NCBI RefSeq assembly: GCF_902686445.1
Contig: NC_062213.1
Span: forward strand, 56,741,268 to 56,805,267
Length of the DNA: 64,000 nt
Source: Sciurus carolinensis
Lineage: Eukaryota > Chordata > Mammalia > Rodentia > Sciuridae
Direction of reading: 5' to 3'
The position numbers were made by a program, and so were the translations under genes. The notes under the pieces are model-generated. The model made no database searches and was not told the DNA's origin. It worked only from the letters and a program-made list of their open reading frames with translations. Shown piece after piece: positions 43,130 through 56,654 of the stretch (position 1 is the first letter of the stretch; every line of letters starts with the position of its first letter).

Positions 43130-43840
43130 TAGATACAGCTGTTCATTTGGTGGGGTGAAATTGATGGTGTAAAATCATTCCCAATAGCCAGAAATTGGAA
43201 ACAACCCAAACACCGACTTACAGATGAAAAGAAACAAAATATGGTATAGCTATGCATTGGAATATTATTTGGCAATAAAAATAACCAACTGCTGAACAAC
43301 ATGTTTTACATGAACAAACCTTGGAAACATGCTACAGTCAAGAAAGCTAGTCACAAAAGATCAGAAGTGTTGCATGAGTCCATTTATAGGGAATTTCCCA
43401 AATAAGCAAGTTTGCAGAGACAGTATATTAAATGTTGTCTGAAGAGAGACAGAAAGAGGGAATAACTGCTCATGTCTACTGGGTTTCTTTTTATGGTGAG
43501 ATGAAAATATTTTAAAATTAGTTTGCGCCACTGATTGCAGTGGCGTGTACCTGAAATCCCAGTGGCTGGGGAGTCTGAGGCATGAGAATGGCAAGTTCAA
43601 AGCCAGTCTCAGCAAAAGTGAGGAGGTAAGCAACTCAGTGAGACCCTGTCTCTAAAGAAATTAACAAAACATGCCTGGGGATGTGACTCATTGACTGAGT
43701 GCCCCTGAGTTCAATCCCTGGTACCCACATCCCCTGCAAAATTAGTTGGTGACTTTGTGAATTAAAGCCACCAAACTGTACTCACGAAAGGGAAAAATGT
43801 ATGATATCTGAATTACATTTAAATAACATTGTAGAAGAAG
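43130..43840 (+). mobile_element. Old L1 3' end split by a SINE
   Basis: 'TCCCAATAGCCAGAAATTGGAAACAACCCAAACACC...ATGGTATAGC...TGCATTGGAATATTATTTGGCAATAAAAA' is decayed L1 ORF2 C-terminal sequence. It continues after the SINE at 43526-43737 with 'GACTTTGTGAATTAAAGCCACCAAACTGTAC', the usual old L1 3' UTR end. It is distinct from, and older than, the L1 just upstream. Confidence 0.8.
43526..43737 (+). mobile_element. B1-dID SINE with target-site duplication
   Basis: The 7SL-like left part ('GCAGTGGCGTGTACCTGAAATCCCAGTGGCTGGGGAGTCTGAGG'), 'GCAACTCAGTGAGACCCTGTCTCTAAAGAAATTAACAAAACA' and the ID-like right part ('GCCTGGGGATGTGACTCATTGACTGAGTGCCCCTGAGTTCAATCCCTGGTACCC') are all present. Flanks 'AAAATTAGTTTG' (43514-43525) and 'AAAATTAGTTGG' (43738-43749) are the target duplication. 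Confidence 0.95.
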
Positions 43841-43965
43841 GAAGAAGACCAAGAGGAAGGGGGGGGGGAGGAAAACAAAACAAAACAAAACAAAACAAAA
43901 CAAAAAACAGAGAATAGAGGAGGGAGAAAGATCAGGGGAAGGAGGAGGAGGAAGCACTGGAATCT
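43835..43965. repeat. Purine-rich tract with (AAAAC)n
   Basis: GAAGAAGGAAG-type purines, a G9 run near 43860-43868, an (AAAAC)n block at about 43872-43907, then GAGGAGG-type purines. Probably the expanded tail of the old L1. Confidence 0.85.
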
Positions 43966-44199
43966 TGTGGAGGAATGTGACATGGGGTGTTTCGTCCTTT
44001 CACTGTCAATATGCAAATGATAGATCAATATCTGTGTTTAGTTATATCACTCTAGAAACTTATCAGCCAGAGCATGTGTATTTACATCATTGACCTTGGC
44101 AAACACTAAAACTTGGAGTTAGTTCCCTCCTTCCTTCCTTCTTCTCTTTCCTTTTCTCTCTCTCTGAGATCTAGTTGTTAAAGCAGTGACTATCACATT

Positions 44200-46400
44200 A
44201 CTGGCTTCTCATCATCAGGGTCATAGGCAGTTGACATTTGTAAGGTAGCGATGACCATGTACATTCACATCCTTGCTTCAATGCTATGTTAACTCTCCTA
44301 CTCTTTATCATAAAGATCCTGCTTGTTCTAACATTTCACATAACATGTATTATTACTTAGATCAGCTAAGGAGGAAGTGGCAAGCACCCACGTGGTCAAG
44401 TAACCCAAAGCATACCAAGGGGTGTGAGGTAAATCTCAAGAATATTCAGGTTCCTGCTATTTTGCTGATATGCACAAAGGTCCAGTGTTCTGAAGCAGGA
44501 CACCTCCTGAGGTTGAGGACAAGTTTTTGCACTTACCATTCCTCCATGATTGGTATCACTATGAAAGTGTCAAAAAGCTTCTGGTATTGGAAGTAGCACA
44601 TACTGCCCTTGAGAATATTGATAGGGCCCATTTATTGTTGACAAGAAAAGCTGACAGTGTTGAATAAGAAAAGGCTCTGCCTTAGGTTTGATTTCAGTAT
44701 AATCAATCATGCTATTTGAACCCTATAATCTAGCAGATGGGTGGTATTTTTTAGTCTACAATGATCCTCTTTGTAGTCTCTGGCAAGCTTCAAAATGAGT
44801 GCCAGCAGAGACACCTAGGATTCTGGAGTTAGGCCATGTTCTCATCAGGGAATGACTCCACTGGAAAACACATCTTCTGGTTTCTTTTAGACCCTGTCAT
44901 ACGTATAACTGCCTGACCACAGAACCTCCAAATGAACTAAGCTGCCCATCATAAAGTAGGTATTGTCAGAAAAAATGGGTGAGAAGATCAGCAATTTGTT
45001 TTATAATCAAAGTGTTACATTCGGCATTAAACTAAAGCAGATCTGGAGGGCAAGAGTAAATTGCAGGAACAGAGAGTGTAGACCAGGTTCCCTCCATCTA
45101 CTGTATGCCATCCTCACAATTCACACTCATGACCTCTCTTGGAGTTCTCTGTGTCCACATGTGGAGAAGAAAAGGACTTGAACTGTTTTCAGAAATGAGC
45201 TGCTGCTATGTTTGTGTTAGGAAGAGATTGTTGTTACTGCATTACAGCCTCACTCAGGAACTGAAATCCTGTCTGTGGTTAGAGCTGTAAGCATGGTGGA
45301 TGGTCAGCCCCTTTGCATGGTGAGACATTTGTCCTGAGGTATGAAAGGACACTGGATCCTGGGCAGTAGCAATTGCTTATCTGGTGGGTCACAGACCCGG
45401 ATGGAAATGATAGATGGGTCTGGGAAAGGATATGTAGATGGACCTACTGGAGGAGAACAAATTATGTGAATGAGTGTCTTTTCCAGTAATTCCTGGGAAA
45501 GAGCATCCATTAGGGCAGAGATCCTTCAGAAGAATTAGACAAAATGGACTATCTTGGGTATATTATCTATGCTGTGTATCAAAACACTTCAACATTTTCC
45601 CAGTTGGCTCGTGACCAGACCAGGGTAGTCATTAAAATGTGCATGTGGGATACACATGGGCTAAGGTATAAGAGCTCCTTTTGAAGAGGTGAATCCATTC
45701 ATTTCATCTCCTGATCCAGTCTGCCAGCAGCAGAGACTAACACCAAGCCCTGGATATGACATCATTTGTAGGGATGACAAACAAGCTACCTAACTGATTA
45801 CTTAGAAGGGACAGCTATTTAACTTTTTCTGGAAGTATTGTTAGATGAATAGAATTCTGATCATATTCTGAGTTGGAGTTACATGGGAAACTCAAGTGTA
45901 GGAATAACAGCAATTTACCATCATTGCTTTGACAAGAACATCAGGGCTTCTCAGTTTACATATTGGGCAATCTGCCTAAAGATTCATTTGAATATAAGTC
46001 TCTGGTGATATGGAAAAAATTCATACATGCTTGATGTTTGAAATTCTCTAACAAATAATCCAGTAACTGAGTCCTAGGAACACTATGATAAGGTGGCTGC
46101 TAGGGTGTGGACCAATCCAGGAGAGCCAATGAATCTATCAGGAAATTATTATAGGACATAGGAGGTTTGCTTTACTTCCTTTCAAATCCTATAATGACAG
46201 TAGACAATTATGTAAAGTCTTGTGCTTTCTTAGACTGTGTATAGAAAATTGAACCCATTGCATTTCCTTTTCAGTAATTCTGAACCAACCAAGGATGGAT
46301 TCTAGGCTCAGGCTTATGCCTAACTAATCTGTGACAGAAGGTTTTCAGTCTCTAGTTCTCAATACCATTGTGTATATGTATAAAGTTTGGATGACATTTG
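44200..46400 (+). mobile_element. ERVL (class III) pol remnant: RT/RNase H/integrase region
   Basis: The order of recognisable ERVL pol blocks is sense: around 44225 'CAGTTGACATTTGTAAGGTAGCGATGACCATGTACATT', 44770 'TCTTTGTAGTCTCTGGCAAGC', 44930 'CCTCCAAATGAACTAAGCTGCCCATCAT', 45300 'GGTCAGCCCCTTTGCATGG', 45415 'GGGTCTGGGAAAGGATATGTAGATGGACCTA' and 45720 'TGCCAGCAGCAGAGACTAACACC' (integrase zinc-finger/core region). Stops and indels break all frames and no LTRs adjoin it. An antisense open frame of 124 codons at 46359-46733 lies at its edge and is not a gene. Confidence 0.8.
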
Positions 46401-49400
46401 CTGTCCTTCTACTCTGACCTGCTTATTGCCATTTTCAATTAAGATAATAGATGTAAGAGCACTCTGACAATCATTAAATGAATAAATTACATTATTAATC
46501 ATTAGAATTGTTCTTGGGCTCATTGTTACAAAATTTTTGTGGTTATTCTGATAGTTTTGAATATGAGTCAACTTAAATTTTTCATTATAAAATTTCCTTA
46601 AAGTATTGTTGCTCAGAAACATTGCATTGCAATACAGATATAAGGCATTTTTGCAAGTAAAGAAAACCAATCTTATCTCTCTTAGACCTAATAGTATTGA
46701 TGTCCTCAGGACTAGTGAAAACCTAGCTGACAAAGTTTAAAGACTAGACAGACCAAGGGAAGCAGGAAAGAATATAAAGTAGTTTGACAGCACTTATCAA
46801 TGTTTCTGTTACAAATTACCACCAACCAGAAGAAGATGATTTTCAACATATATAATTCCTTGTATACAACAGACCCCTAACAGTCTGAACGATCTGTAGT
46901 AAAAATCCTGTAGGTCCATACTGTGCATATTTGCTGGATATTAGATATTGTCTACCTTATTCCTCATGGTCTTGCATTTCTAACTTTGGCTCAAGGATCC
47001 ACTTAACACCAAGTAATTAGAAGAACTTGGATCACTTGGCTCCATGATTGGAGGGAGCTCAGGGAGAGTATACCCAGGAGCTTCTCTAGTAAGAGAAATC
47101 TCCAATGGAGACAAGTCATAAAAGGAAATAGAGGGGCAAATAGTGCAAGGATGGAATTTTGAACAGCCAACATGACAAGCATTCACAAAAATATGTTATT
47201 TTGTTCCTATATAGGTTTTTCATGTGTGTTTCGGTAATCGAATTATCTGTTATTTCTCTGAAGTACAAAATGTAATGCTGAGGTGACAGATAAATGTGCA
47301 AGACATGGAATTTTAGATACTAATATTTATGTGCACTAATTTATTCAATATTATTTCACTGAGCAACCAAACATTAAAATTTAATAAGACAAGGCACAGA
47401 AATACTTATGACAGATAATATTTGGCATGTCTATTTCAGAGATAGAAACCTCCTTTAATCTGAGTAAAGAGATGAGATTCAAAGGGGAGTCAACACATTT
47501 GTAAGTGTAGATGACATATGTAGAATTTTTGGTAGAATTTTGCATATGTGGGTTAATGACATACAAGTCATAAACTTTCTACAGTAAAATAATTTCTTTT
47601 ATCTCATTTCCATGGTAATAAAGGATTGGTATTAATCGTCTGACATCCGTATGACAATGGAAATCTGGGCTAATTCTGCCAGTTCCAGCTGAGTTCAGTG
47701 ATCAGGGTAGGCTCCTAAGTGGTCCAAACTGATCCTCACTGCCAAAGTCATCAGGGAGGTTGGCCACTAAAGGATCGAATCAAAATAATCTAGAATCAAA
47801 AGCTAAAGACCAATCACCATGTTGAATTAAAAACAGGTAATTAATAATGTAGAGGTAGGAAATTAGGTTGGAGTCAGAGGAGTCAAGAATTAACTAAAGA
47901 ATAGGATGGAATTTAAAAGAAGCAGGTGAGATCAAGCCCTGGACATTTACCTGCAAAGCCAGCACTTCACCCTTAGGGGCCAGGAAATCAATCACACTGT
48001 TGGTTATTCATGAAGGTCAGAGTCAGGCAAAATGAATCTACTCACATTCTTTTGCTATTTCTGCTTCCAGGTTCTTTGAATACTTGAGGGACCAACAACA
48101 GAGTACAAAAAAGACCCACATACAAGATATCTAAATATTTGAAACTATATATCAAACTATTAAAGAATATTAAACTGTTAAATATGTTCTATCTACTAAT
48201 TGAACAATATGCCCGTATAATAAAAAAGGGAAAAGATATATTTAAAGCTATGATTTGATGAGAAGAAAAGCAGACAAGATATAAATTTTGATTGAATTAA
48301 GCTTTATTATGCATAACTGAGTAAGCTATTAATGGAACTGCAATGTTTAAATGAGTAAAGACATAATTTACAAGTTACTATGAAATAATTTTATATTAAT
48401 TATTTTTTCTTATCTGATCATGGTTTACAATAGATACTTTTAGATACTTATATTTTTTGAGAGCATCAATAATAAAATGTAATTTTGTTTAAAGTGTTTA
48501 AACTTTGAAAATGATATAACAAAATATAATTAAAGTTAATTTAAAAAAACAATAATTTTCTTGGCATTTGTGTTCATTTCATCTCAAATAATTTAAATTT
48601 GGCTAGTAAATAAGAAAGTAAAATTGATTTATAATTAATGCATATCAATTACAAAATTTATTTAAATAAGTATAAATTAAGACTTCTCCAAAAATTTTAT
48701 GAATTCTTATAGAATATCTATATCAAAATGAGAGTTCTTACAGTTCTAGTTTTCAATATCTGATATTATTGATGATGTAAAGAACTGAGGCAGCATGTTA
48801 TGGCTATACTTACATATGTACAGATTTAAGAGTAACATGTATTAATATTAAAAATGTTTATGGGTCATATTGCACAGCTATTGCAAATATTCTATTAAAC
48901 TGTAGTTATCTTTGAGCTTGTGAATTGGAATTCAAATAAAAAAAAGAAAATGGATGCTTGACATCCTGGGAAATGACACTTCATATAAAAAAACTATTAA
49001 ATTCATCCCCACTGAAAACAATTTGAAAAGGATTTCTGTCTAACCCATGGCCCTCTAACATTCAAGTCCTTTCTTTGTCTGTTTCCTGCATGGAAAGTGT
49101 AACAGATAGGACTCAGATATAGGTACACTTTGTTTAAGACCATATGGAAAGAGATGAAGAAATACTTGCTGGGTCTATAATGGTGTTAGTCAAGGGAGCA
49201 ATTTAAGGGCCTTGGGTCACACTACACCAGTCCCAAATACCAGATCTTATGTTACCAATCAGCCTGGGTTTCTTCAGTGCAATCAGGGATAGAAATCACA
49301 AAAAAACAAAGGACAGCACTTTTCAATTTTTTCTGGCTTGTTCTGATGTTACCTGCTCTCGGTGTTACCAGCTCTTATGAGTGTTCTCGGTTAGGGTCCC

Positions 49401-51894
49401 TGGATTGCTCTCTGGGGATCCAGGGAGCAAAGCTTATATGACAAAAAGGGTGGCTTGGGCAGTCCCACAGTCAGCTGTTGCATGTGATATCAGGGTTTCT
49501 GCACATGTCAGTTCTTTGCTTTCAGCACTGGCGTTTGCATTTGACATGGTGATCTGTCCAAGTGCATTGGGTTTGCCTGTGCTCAGTTCACTAAAAATGA
49601 AAGAGACACTCATTACCTCCACTCCAGGAAGGTCACATATCAGTCAAGTTTGGTCCTATTGCACACAGAAGTGCTTCTTGAAAGTCTTAGGAGTCAGTAC
49701 CTCCTGAACCTAGTCACTGGTAGAATTCTTGGAAATCAGTGTTCCTTTGGGAGAATAATTTGGTGGAGGAATCCAGTTCCTCCCCGCCCTTAATTAGCAA
49801 TGTAACGTTTTATTTGGTAACAACTTAATGTTGCATATATATGATATTTGGAGTCCTCTAAAGTGTGGGGTCTTGAGCAGAGGTCTCTCTTTGTACAGGA
49901 AAATCAGCATCTATTTCTAGTCACTTACAAGGGTTAGGAAGTAGTTTTGATTCATGAAAAAAGCAAAAAACAAACCATTCAAAGATGATAGAATTTTAAC
50001 TTTGTAGGGGAGAAAAAAAGCATTTAATTATGCCAGTAAATGTGAATGTCTTGAGGTTTTAATTTGTAGCTGTACTTCCTGTGTTTTGCTTCCTGGTCAT
50101 GACCACACATGACTAAGCATGTTGCCAATTCTGTTGTATTTCTGTGTCTTAGAACTTTTGCAAAGATCAAAGCTCACAGGCATTGATTAGCATATGTTGG
50201 ACTCCTGAAGGAAAGGAGAAAAGGGAAAGGGGTAAAGTATTTTTAAGAACAGTAAAATGGTAAAGAGAGATTTCCTGTAGTTTGGTAGGAAGATAGAGGT
50301 TGGAAGGTTCTGTGAAGGGTATAGGGTTGACATCAAGATCACAGAGAGGATGGCTTTCTGGTACCTCTATGGACTTTGCCATGAAACTGGATCTACGATC
50401 TGTTCCCGAATACAGTGCAGACATTGAAAGTCACTGAGTATCAAGAATTCAGTAGACAGGAACAACAAGATTTAAATGATAATCAGCAAAGTAGCCAGAG
50501 AAGAGTCCTTGCTGTATATAATGTTCTGTTCTGCAAAAGATGAAAGAGGCAAGGAGGGCTATAGAATTAAAGTGCCAGATATTGACTTTTCTTCCTTAGA
50601 GGCAGATTTAATTTTATTTATTAAAAATGAGGGAAGGTGGTTGCATGTATAATTGAGTTTGTGCTGCAAGTTTATTATCATGGCATATCATTTTTTTCAG
50701 CTCTCCATATTTTATATTTGGTCTATCCATCAGGATCATTTAGATCCTTGGGATACAAAGACACTTTAACAGTATTTAGCACTCTCTGGACACCAATATT
50801 AGACATTAATTGTACCACACTGTTCTTAACTAAATTATGTGCATGAGTAGACATCACTTTTATCTCTATTTGATCTGTTGCATAGTTTAAAAAACATAAA
50901 ATCCTACTCGAATGTATACCCTTATCTGAGGAACATCTGAAGTTTCACTTTAAAAGATATTTTTTCACTGACCTCTTTTGACTATACATAAACATATAGA
51001 TTAGCCTTTTAGAAAAATAACATAAGGTCTTGTCATATTAAAAAAAAAAAAAAACTTCAGATTTGAGAAACAATCTGCAGTGCCGTTTACCATAGTGAGT
51101 TTCCTGGGTACAGAGGAGAAATGGGATATGTAAAAATGCAAGTCCATAAAGCCAGGAGCTCATGACTCTGAGCCCCAGCTTGGTTTTTGCAAAGATTTTT
51201 GGCAAATCCAAACATGCAATAAGACTGGTAAAAAGCAAGATAACACTGTTTTAAAAGCTTCCAACTGATACAACCAAACAGAAAGATTGGACTAACAGTC
51301 TTTGGAATAAATAAAGTTTCATCTTTTCTCCACTCTGCATGGAAATCATTATTTTCATCTTTCTGTACTTGCATTCAAAGGAAGCCAAGGTACTGGGAGC
51401 GCACTATTTGAAACATATGTTATTATTCTCACCATTGACTTTCTAAACTTAGCTAGATTTCTCCCTGTTTAGAAATATGTGTAAGGTCAAGCCAGTGGGT
51501 GTATGTATATAAAAGTGAATTTCTGAGAATGTAATGTTTTAAGAGCTGACATGGCATATTCCATGCTTTTTCAAATAGAAGAGAATCTCAGATGAGATAT
51601 TCTTACACATTACTTGTCATTATGGACTATTCACCCTCTTTGGGCTACTATGAGACCAGTATCATTTTGAAATATTGTTGCAGATGGGTGAACATATTTT
51701 CTATTCCATGTCCTCATCTTGAAGATTATCTTCAGAATGAAAGATTATGACATTGTAGTTAAATTCCTGGTAACATATTTGCCACTTGGTTAAGCTTGTA
51801 TTGACCAAGATAACATCGATCAAACCTTATATGTCAATATGATGTTTCATGTTTCAAACTGTTCTTACCCATGTCTTGTTCTATCTTTATGTGG
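46401..51894. other. Long AT-rich, repeat-poor, gene-free stretch
   Basis: About 5.5 kb with no transposon I can defend. Runs of poly-A/poly-T and AT-rich words dominate (especially 48100-48960). The slightly GC-richer patch 49340-49720 has a 108-codon plus-strand frame and an overlapping 62-codon minus-strand frame; neither shows a recognisable domain. An A14 run is at about 51041-51054. Confidence 0.45.
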
Positions 51895-52050
51895 CCCTCT
51901 GAGGTCAACACAGAGGATATTATCATCACTACTTCAGGGTAAAAAAATGATATCAGGAAATTGAGAGATTTTCCCAAAGTCATACAGCTTAAAAACAACA
52001 GAACCAGAATATAAGCCAGTGTTTTAAAATTTTATGCCTTTTCTGTAACA
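51895..52050 (-). mobile_element. MIR SINE, antisense
   Basis: 'GAGGTCAACACAGAGGATATTATCATCACTACTTCAGGGTAAAAAAATGATATCAGGAAATTGAGAGATTTTCCCAAAGTCATACAGCTTA' is the reverse MIR core. Confidence 0.75.
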
Positions 52051-52324
52051 GTAAGTGAATATTGAATGATTACATCTTTCAAAAATACATTCCCCTTAAA
52101 TAGTCATATTTGTACTTTTTAACAGGTAGACAGCCTTTAAAAATATACTTTCCTCTACTGAGTCTAATTCCTTTCAGATTTATGGATTCAGAGGTATACT
52201 ACCTTCTCCTAAGCTTTGATTTTCTGGAATGTAATGGGTGAACAGGAGTCATTTCCATCAGTCTCATTGTCTTAAACTAAGTTCTTAAGCACAATCTCAT
52301 TGAAAATAAAAATTCCCAAGCCAA

Positions 52325-52360
52325 GAGGACTTTTTGTTTGTTTGTTTGTTTTTGTTTTTA
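52325..52360. repeat. (GTTT)n simple repeat
   Basis: Four to five GTTT units followed by T-rich DNA. Confidence 0.85.
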
Positions 52361-52756
52361 ACAAAATAATGAAAATTATTATTTCCCTTCACTTTCCCAT
52401 CAATTTGTAACCCTTCCCCCTCTTCACTTATAGACTCTTATTCCTTTGAATCCTGGAAGATGCTCAGAGAAAAAAAAAATGAAGGGGGTCTAAGAGCTGA
52501 AACTAGGACAGCACTAGAAATACTTCAATTATGCAACATCACTATCACTTCATTTTGTGCAGCCTCTTGGTTTTGACACTGCAATAGCATTTTGATGTTC
52601 CAAATGTTTCAAAGTGGGTCAGTTTGTAAAACACCAAGAAAAAAATAAAGATATCAAAATCACTAAAATATGAGGATGAAGAAAAAATGAAGTAAAAATT
52701 TTAATTTTCTTATCTTTATACTTGTGATGAAGAGGCATTGTAAGCACTGCAAAATA

Positions 52757-53108
52757 CAGTCATTCCTTAGTATCTATGGAAGATTGGTTCCAGGGCCCCC
52801 ACCCTGGGGATATCAAAAATTTGAGGATATGCAACTCCCTTATATAAAATGGCATAGTATTTGCATATAATCTATGCATGCTCTCCAACATATTTTGAAT
52901 CATTCCTAGATTGCTTAAATGCCTAAAAAATGTAAATGCTATGCAAATAGTTGTATTGTTTAGGGAAAAATTATAAGAAAGAAGTCTGTATATGTTCAGT
53001 ACAGATGTAATTTTCTTTCTGGATATTTTGCATCCATGTTGGATTGAATCTGTGCATGCACAAGCCACAGTTATGCAGAAAAAAAGTGCATAATTTGCCA
53101 TCTGTGTA
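52757..53108 (+). mobile_element. Tigger-like DNA transposon (second family)
   Basis: Starts CAGTCATTCCTTAGTATC after a TA dinucleotide (52755-52756). Continues 'GGTTCCAGGGCCCCCACCC', 'CCCTTATATAAAATGGCATAGTATTTGCATATAA', 'TTGTATTGTTTAGGGAA' and 'TCTGTATATGTTCAGTACAGA', the order of a well-known old mariner/Tigger element. The 3' inverted repeat is decayed. A 113-codon minus-strand frame across it is spurious. Confidence 0.75.
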
Positions 53109-55159
53109 GTTGTAGAAGGAAGTCAGACTATTATGGATAAGTAACATTATAATTTATTTATTTTAAAAGTAACATTCAGTGCTCTATTTTTATATCTTGC
53201 TTTTAAAGCAAGGCAATAAAAAATAAGTGACTATCTACCTTCAATTTCCGTAGATTTATGTTACGTACCTACTGGGCTCCATGAATTTTCTTGGACCTAT
53301 ATGGATACACCTCTATCTGTTAGAAGTTGTGATAAAACCCTGGGTTCACTGAAGTCAATCACATATCAAGATTTAAAACAGCAGAGCTTTTATTCCAAGA
53401 GGAACTTTTTGGTACCATGTGTCTAGGTTAGTGCAAGCCATAAAAATTGAGAATAGTACAAAATAGCTGGGAGTCAAGGTACTCCCATTGAATTGAAATA
53501 AAAGATAAAGAAGGCTAAGTATCTTTCTTTGGCAGTTATAGGACACACTCTAAATGGTCACTGGTACCATGACTAAGAGTAAAATCTTTAGAGTCTCTCT
53601 GAGCTGATAGAAGGTTGAGATCAGAACTCTTTTTCTTTTGAAGTCTCAAGAAGAGCTTGTAGAACTAAATCTAGTTAAGCATATGTTTCATCTTTATTAA
53701 TCTTTTATAGAAGAAACTGTCATTTAAATAATTCAAGATATTTGTGTAGAAAGACATGTCTGTGTAACAGCTCTTTTAATTTGCTTTTCTCTCACAATCA
53801 CATACTGATTGCTAAAGTCATGCTAAAATGTAATCTTGAATTTACCTAAAAAATATTTTCACAATTATTCTTTTATCCTAATATACAACTAGTCTCGATT
53901 GCCCTTCCTATTCCCTTTTCCCTTTATGTGTTTCATCTCTGATACACACTCACTTACATACAAACCACTTTCAAAGGGTTGCTAATTGGAAATTGGATTA
54001 GCAACCTTTTGTACACATTAATTGTACTGCTATATAATTATTTGTTTGTTATGGTTCTGTTTCTGGATCTAGCACTTTGAGTTTTAGTAGAGATGTCTTA
54101 TGAAAGGGTGCTTTGGATTTCTCAGCTGTCACTACAGTCTATTGAATCAGGCATTGTGAAAAATTCTAAGAGATTCATAGTCTAACATATGCGTGCATAG
54201 GAATTGATTTTCTTTGTGTCTGAAGATACTGCTGCTAATTATGTTTCTCTGTATCTTTGAGTGTGGTTGGAGAAATAAATCAATGTAGGACTATTGGTCC
54301 TTATTGTGCTCTCTATTGCAGTAAATCATATTTTGCTGTAGACAATGTTTGTGAAGCATGAATATTAATATAAAGTTTGTTTTCCATTTAGATAAACTAT
54401 TCCCATATCTCCATTGAAACTCTCCAGATATTATACTGGATATAAAACTCAAAAATAAGGGTCTATTATTGCTTTTTTTAGAAAACTGAATTAAGATTGG
54501 TTTTATGCATACACACACACACAGTTCCATTTAGAGTATAGATCAAGCATATCAAATAGAATTCAACATGCTTCTTAAGCCAATTGATTGTATTGACTGA
54601 TTTAAGGATCGCAAAACCATCTTCAAGCTCATTAGGAAAGAGCATGGAGACCATTTTTGCCTGTTACAAATGTAACAGTATAGGGTAGCATGCCTTGCAT
54701 ATGTTATCCCTGTGTTGTTCTTGTAGGAGTACCTGTTACCATTCCTTGTACAATACATGACAAGTGTTTGGTGTGAAGTGCTGAATGAATACATGAAAAC
54801 ATCAAGGATCTCTCAAAAACACACATTAGAGTTCAATCCCTGGTACCCCAAAAATAAAAAATAAAATAAATCCACATGACACATTTAGAAAAGAATTATA
54901 TAGTAACATACATGCTACTGACACTTGCTACAGAGAAGAAAGAATGATATGGGCTGAAGAAGTTAGATAACATTCTCAGAAGCACTGACCATTAACACAG
55001 AAGAATCAGAGAACAGTTAAGCTGAGAATTAGAGGATAGAAGAAAACAAGTGAAAAAAGATATAAAGATACAAATAAAGAAATAAACCCTCTGTATTTGG
55101 AGTAAAGAAGAGATCTAAGATGAATATAACATATAATAAGGGAGTACTGGGAAAGAAAG
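53109..55159. other. No gene; short SINE-tail stub near 54829
   Basis: Mostly unassigned DNA. At 54829-54870 a 'GAGTTCAATCCCTGGTACCCC' string with an A-rich tail is the last 20 bases of a B1-dID SINE, an extremely truncated copy. Confidence 0.5.
54829..54870 (+). mobile_element. B1-dID SINE 3' stub
   Basis: Matches the last 20 bases of the SINEs at 15780 and 43526, then an AAAT-rich tail. No convincing target duplication. Confidence 0.65.
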
Positions 55160-55173
55160 GTGTGTGTGTGTGT

Positions 55174-55213
<40 letters not shown>
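55160..55213. repeat. (GT)n microsatellite
   Basis: GT run of about 54 bases with a single CTG interruption near 55177-55180. Confidence 0.97.
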
Positions 55214-55215
<2 letters not shown>

Positions 55216-56654
55216 TGTATATGGTCAGGCAGAGGAGCATATTATACTTGGCTACCAAAACAAAAGAAGGGATTTAGACCTGATGAAGAAGAAAGTAATT
55301 TTATATTTTAATAGGAAATTATAATATTGAAAGTGGTAGTCTAGAAGGATTGATCTGGCATTGTATAGACAGACAGGTAGAAGGGATACAGAAAATACCT
55401 TAAGACCAGAAATTCAAATGAGAGTTTTGGGGATTAGATCTGGGGGAGGTGAACATCCTCCAATTAGGAATGGAGAGGAGAAGGAAGGTGTGTAAGATAT
55501 TTTGAAGATTTAAAAATTATATTTTTATTAACTTGACATAGAGATAGAACAAGAAAAGAGAAAGAAATTTTATTCAAGTCCTAAACAAATATTATTAAGT
55601 AATTTGAAGTCCCAAAGCACAATGTTGAAGACCCTGGAAGACTGGTATAATAGAGATTGTGACTAGGTTGGCTTTGAACGTCAGAGGGACCTGGCCAATA
55701 TAGAAAGCAAAGACCCAAAGCTTCCTTTCCTGTTCTGCTTTATGGGACACTGTTATGTCGACTGAAGGATAGGAGTGCAGAAAGGCCAGAGAAAACATTG
55801 CAATATGGAGCCTGAATCTGTGTGAAGATATGTGTTCGAATCAGGTTTGACTGGATCCTGTGGATATAGTGATATTATAAATCTTCTAAGATTTTCTGAG
55901 TCAAATAAGTCACTATATTCTTGCCATGACTGGAACCATAAAAGTCTACAATAACCACATGAAAATTGTTCATTAATGTTAGGATTTCAAATTATTTGGA
56001 TGATCATTAAGAAGATGATGCCAAATTGACTAAGAAGAAAGAAACTTCACTATAAGACTAAGGCTGAGAACAAATTTATTGGAGGTTATTTACATATGAA
56101 GAGGGTACCAGCACATTTTTTTATTTAATTTAGAATTTCACTACATACTTTGATGCTGCTGGATTTGTGGTAGTGGGGGATGCAGTTGCTTGGAGCCAAT
56201 CTTATCCTTCTTCTGTTTTATAGGGTTCTCTTTCAGGGCAAATGTCAAAAAAGAAAAAAATAAAACATGATGCATAAAGAAGCCTCCTTTTTCAAGAAGC
56301 AAATGACCTAAAATGTTCACAAGGAAATGAAGGTATTCGTAATAAAAATATACTCTCAGAAAATAGCCTCTCCTGATGTTAATGCATGTGACCCCTACTA
56401 GTTTAGAAGTGAGTAACATCTGTTTGACAACTGAAAAGCAAAAATGTGTATTCAGCTTGCTGGGGGAAGTTATGCTCCCAGTAGCATGAGGATTAAAGCA
56501 AACTATTGGCATATCTTAAGTGAGCTGCTTTCATGCTTTGTGCCTCTAGAGTATTCGGCGAAACTAGAAACACCCATCCCACAATGAGATCCAACCAAAA
56601 TGTCTCAAAGTGAAACTGAAATTACCATTATGAAAATAATTTGCTTATCTTCTG
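55214..56654. other. No gene or recognised repeat
   Basis: Unassigned DNA; the 123-codon minus-strand frame at 56141-56512 has no recognisable domain. Confidence 0.45.

Noticed and set aside
46359..46733. 124-codon minus-strand open frame
   Set aside because: Lies at the edge of the sense ERVL remnant, antisense to it, AT-rich, with no recognisable domain.
49381..49707. 108-codon frame with an overlapping minus-strand frame in a GC-richer patch, considered as a processed pseudogene
   Set aside because: No recognisable parent protein, poly(A) tail or target duplication was found.
56141..56512. 123-codon minus-strand open frame
   Set aside because: No recognisable domain, no coding-like composition or splice context; consistent with chance.
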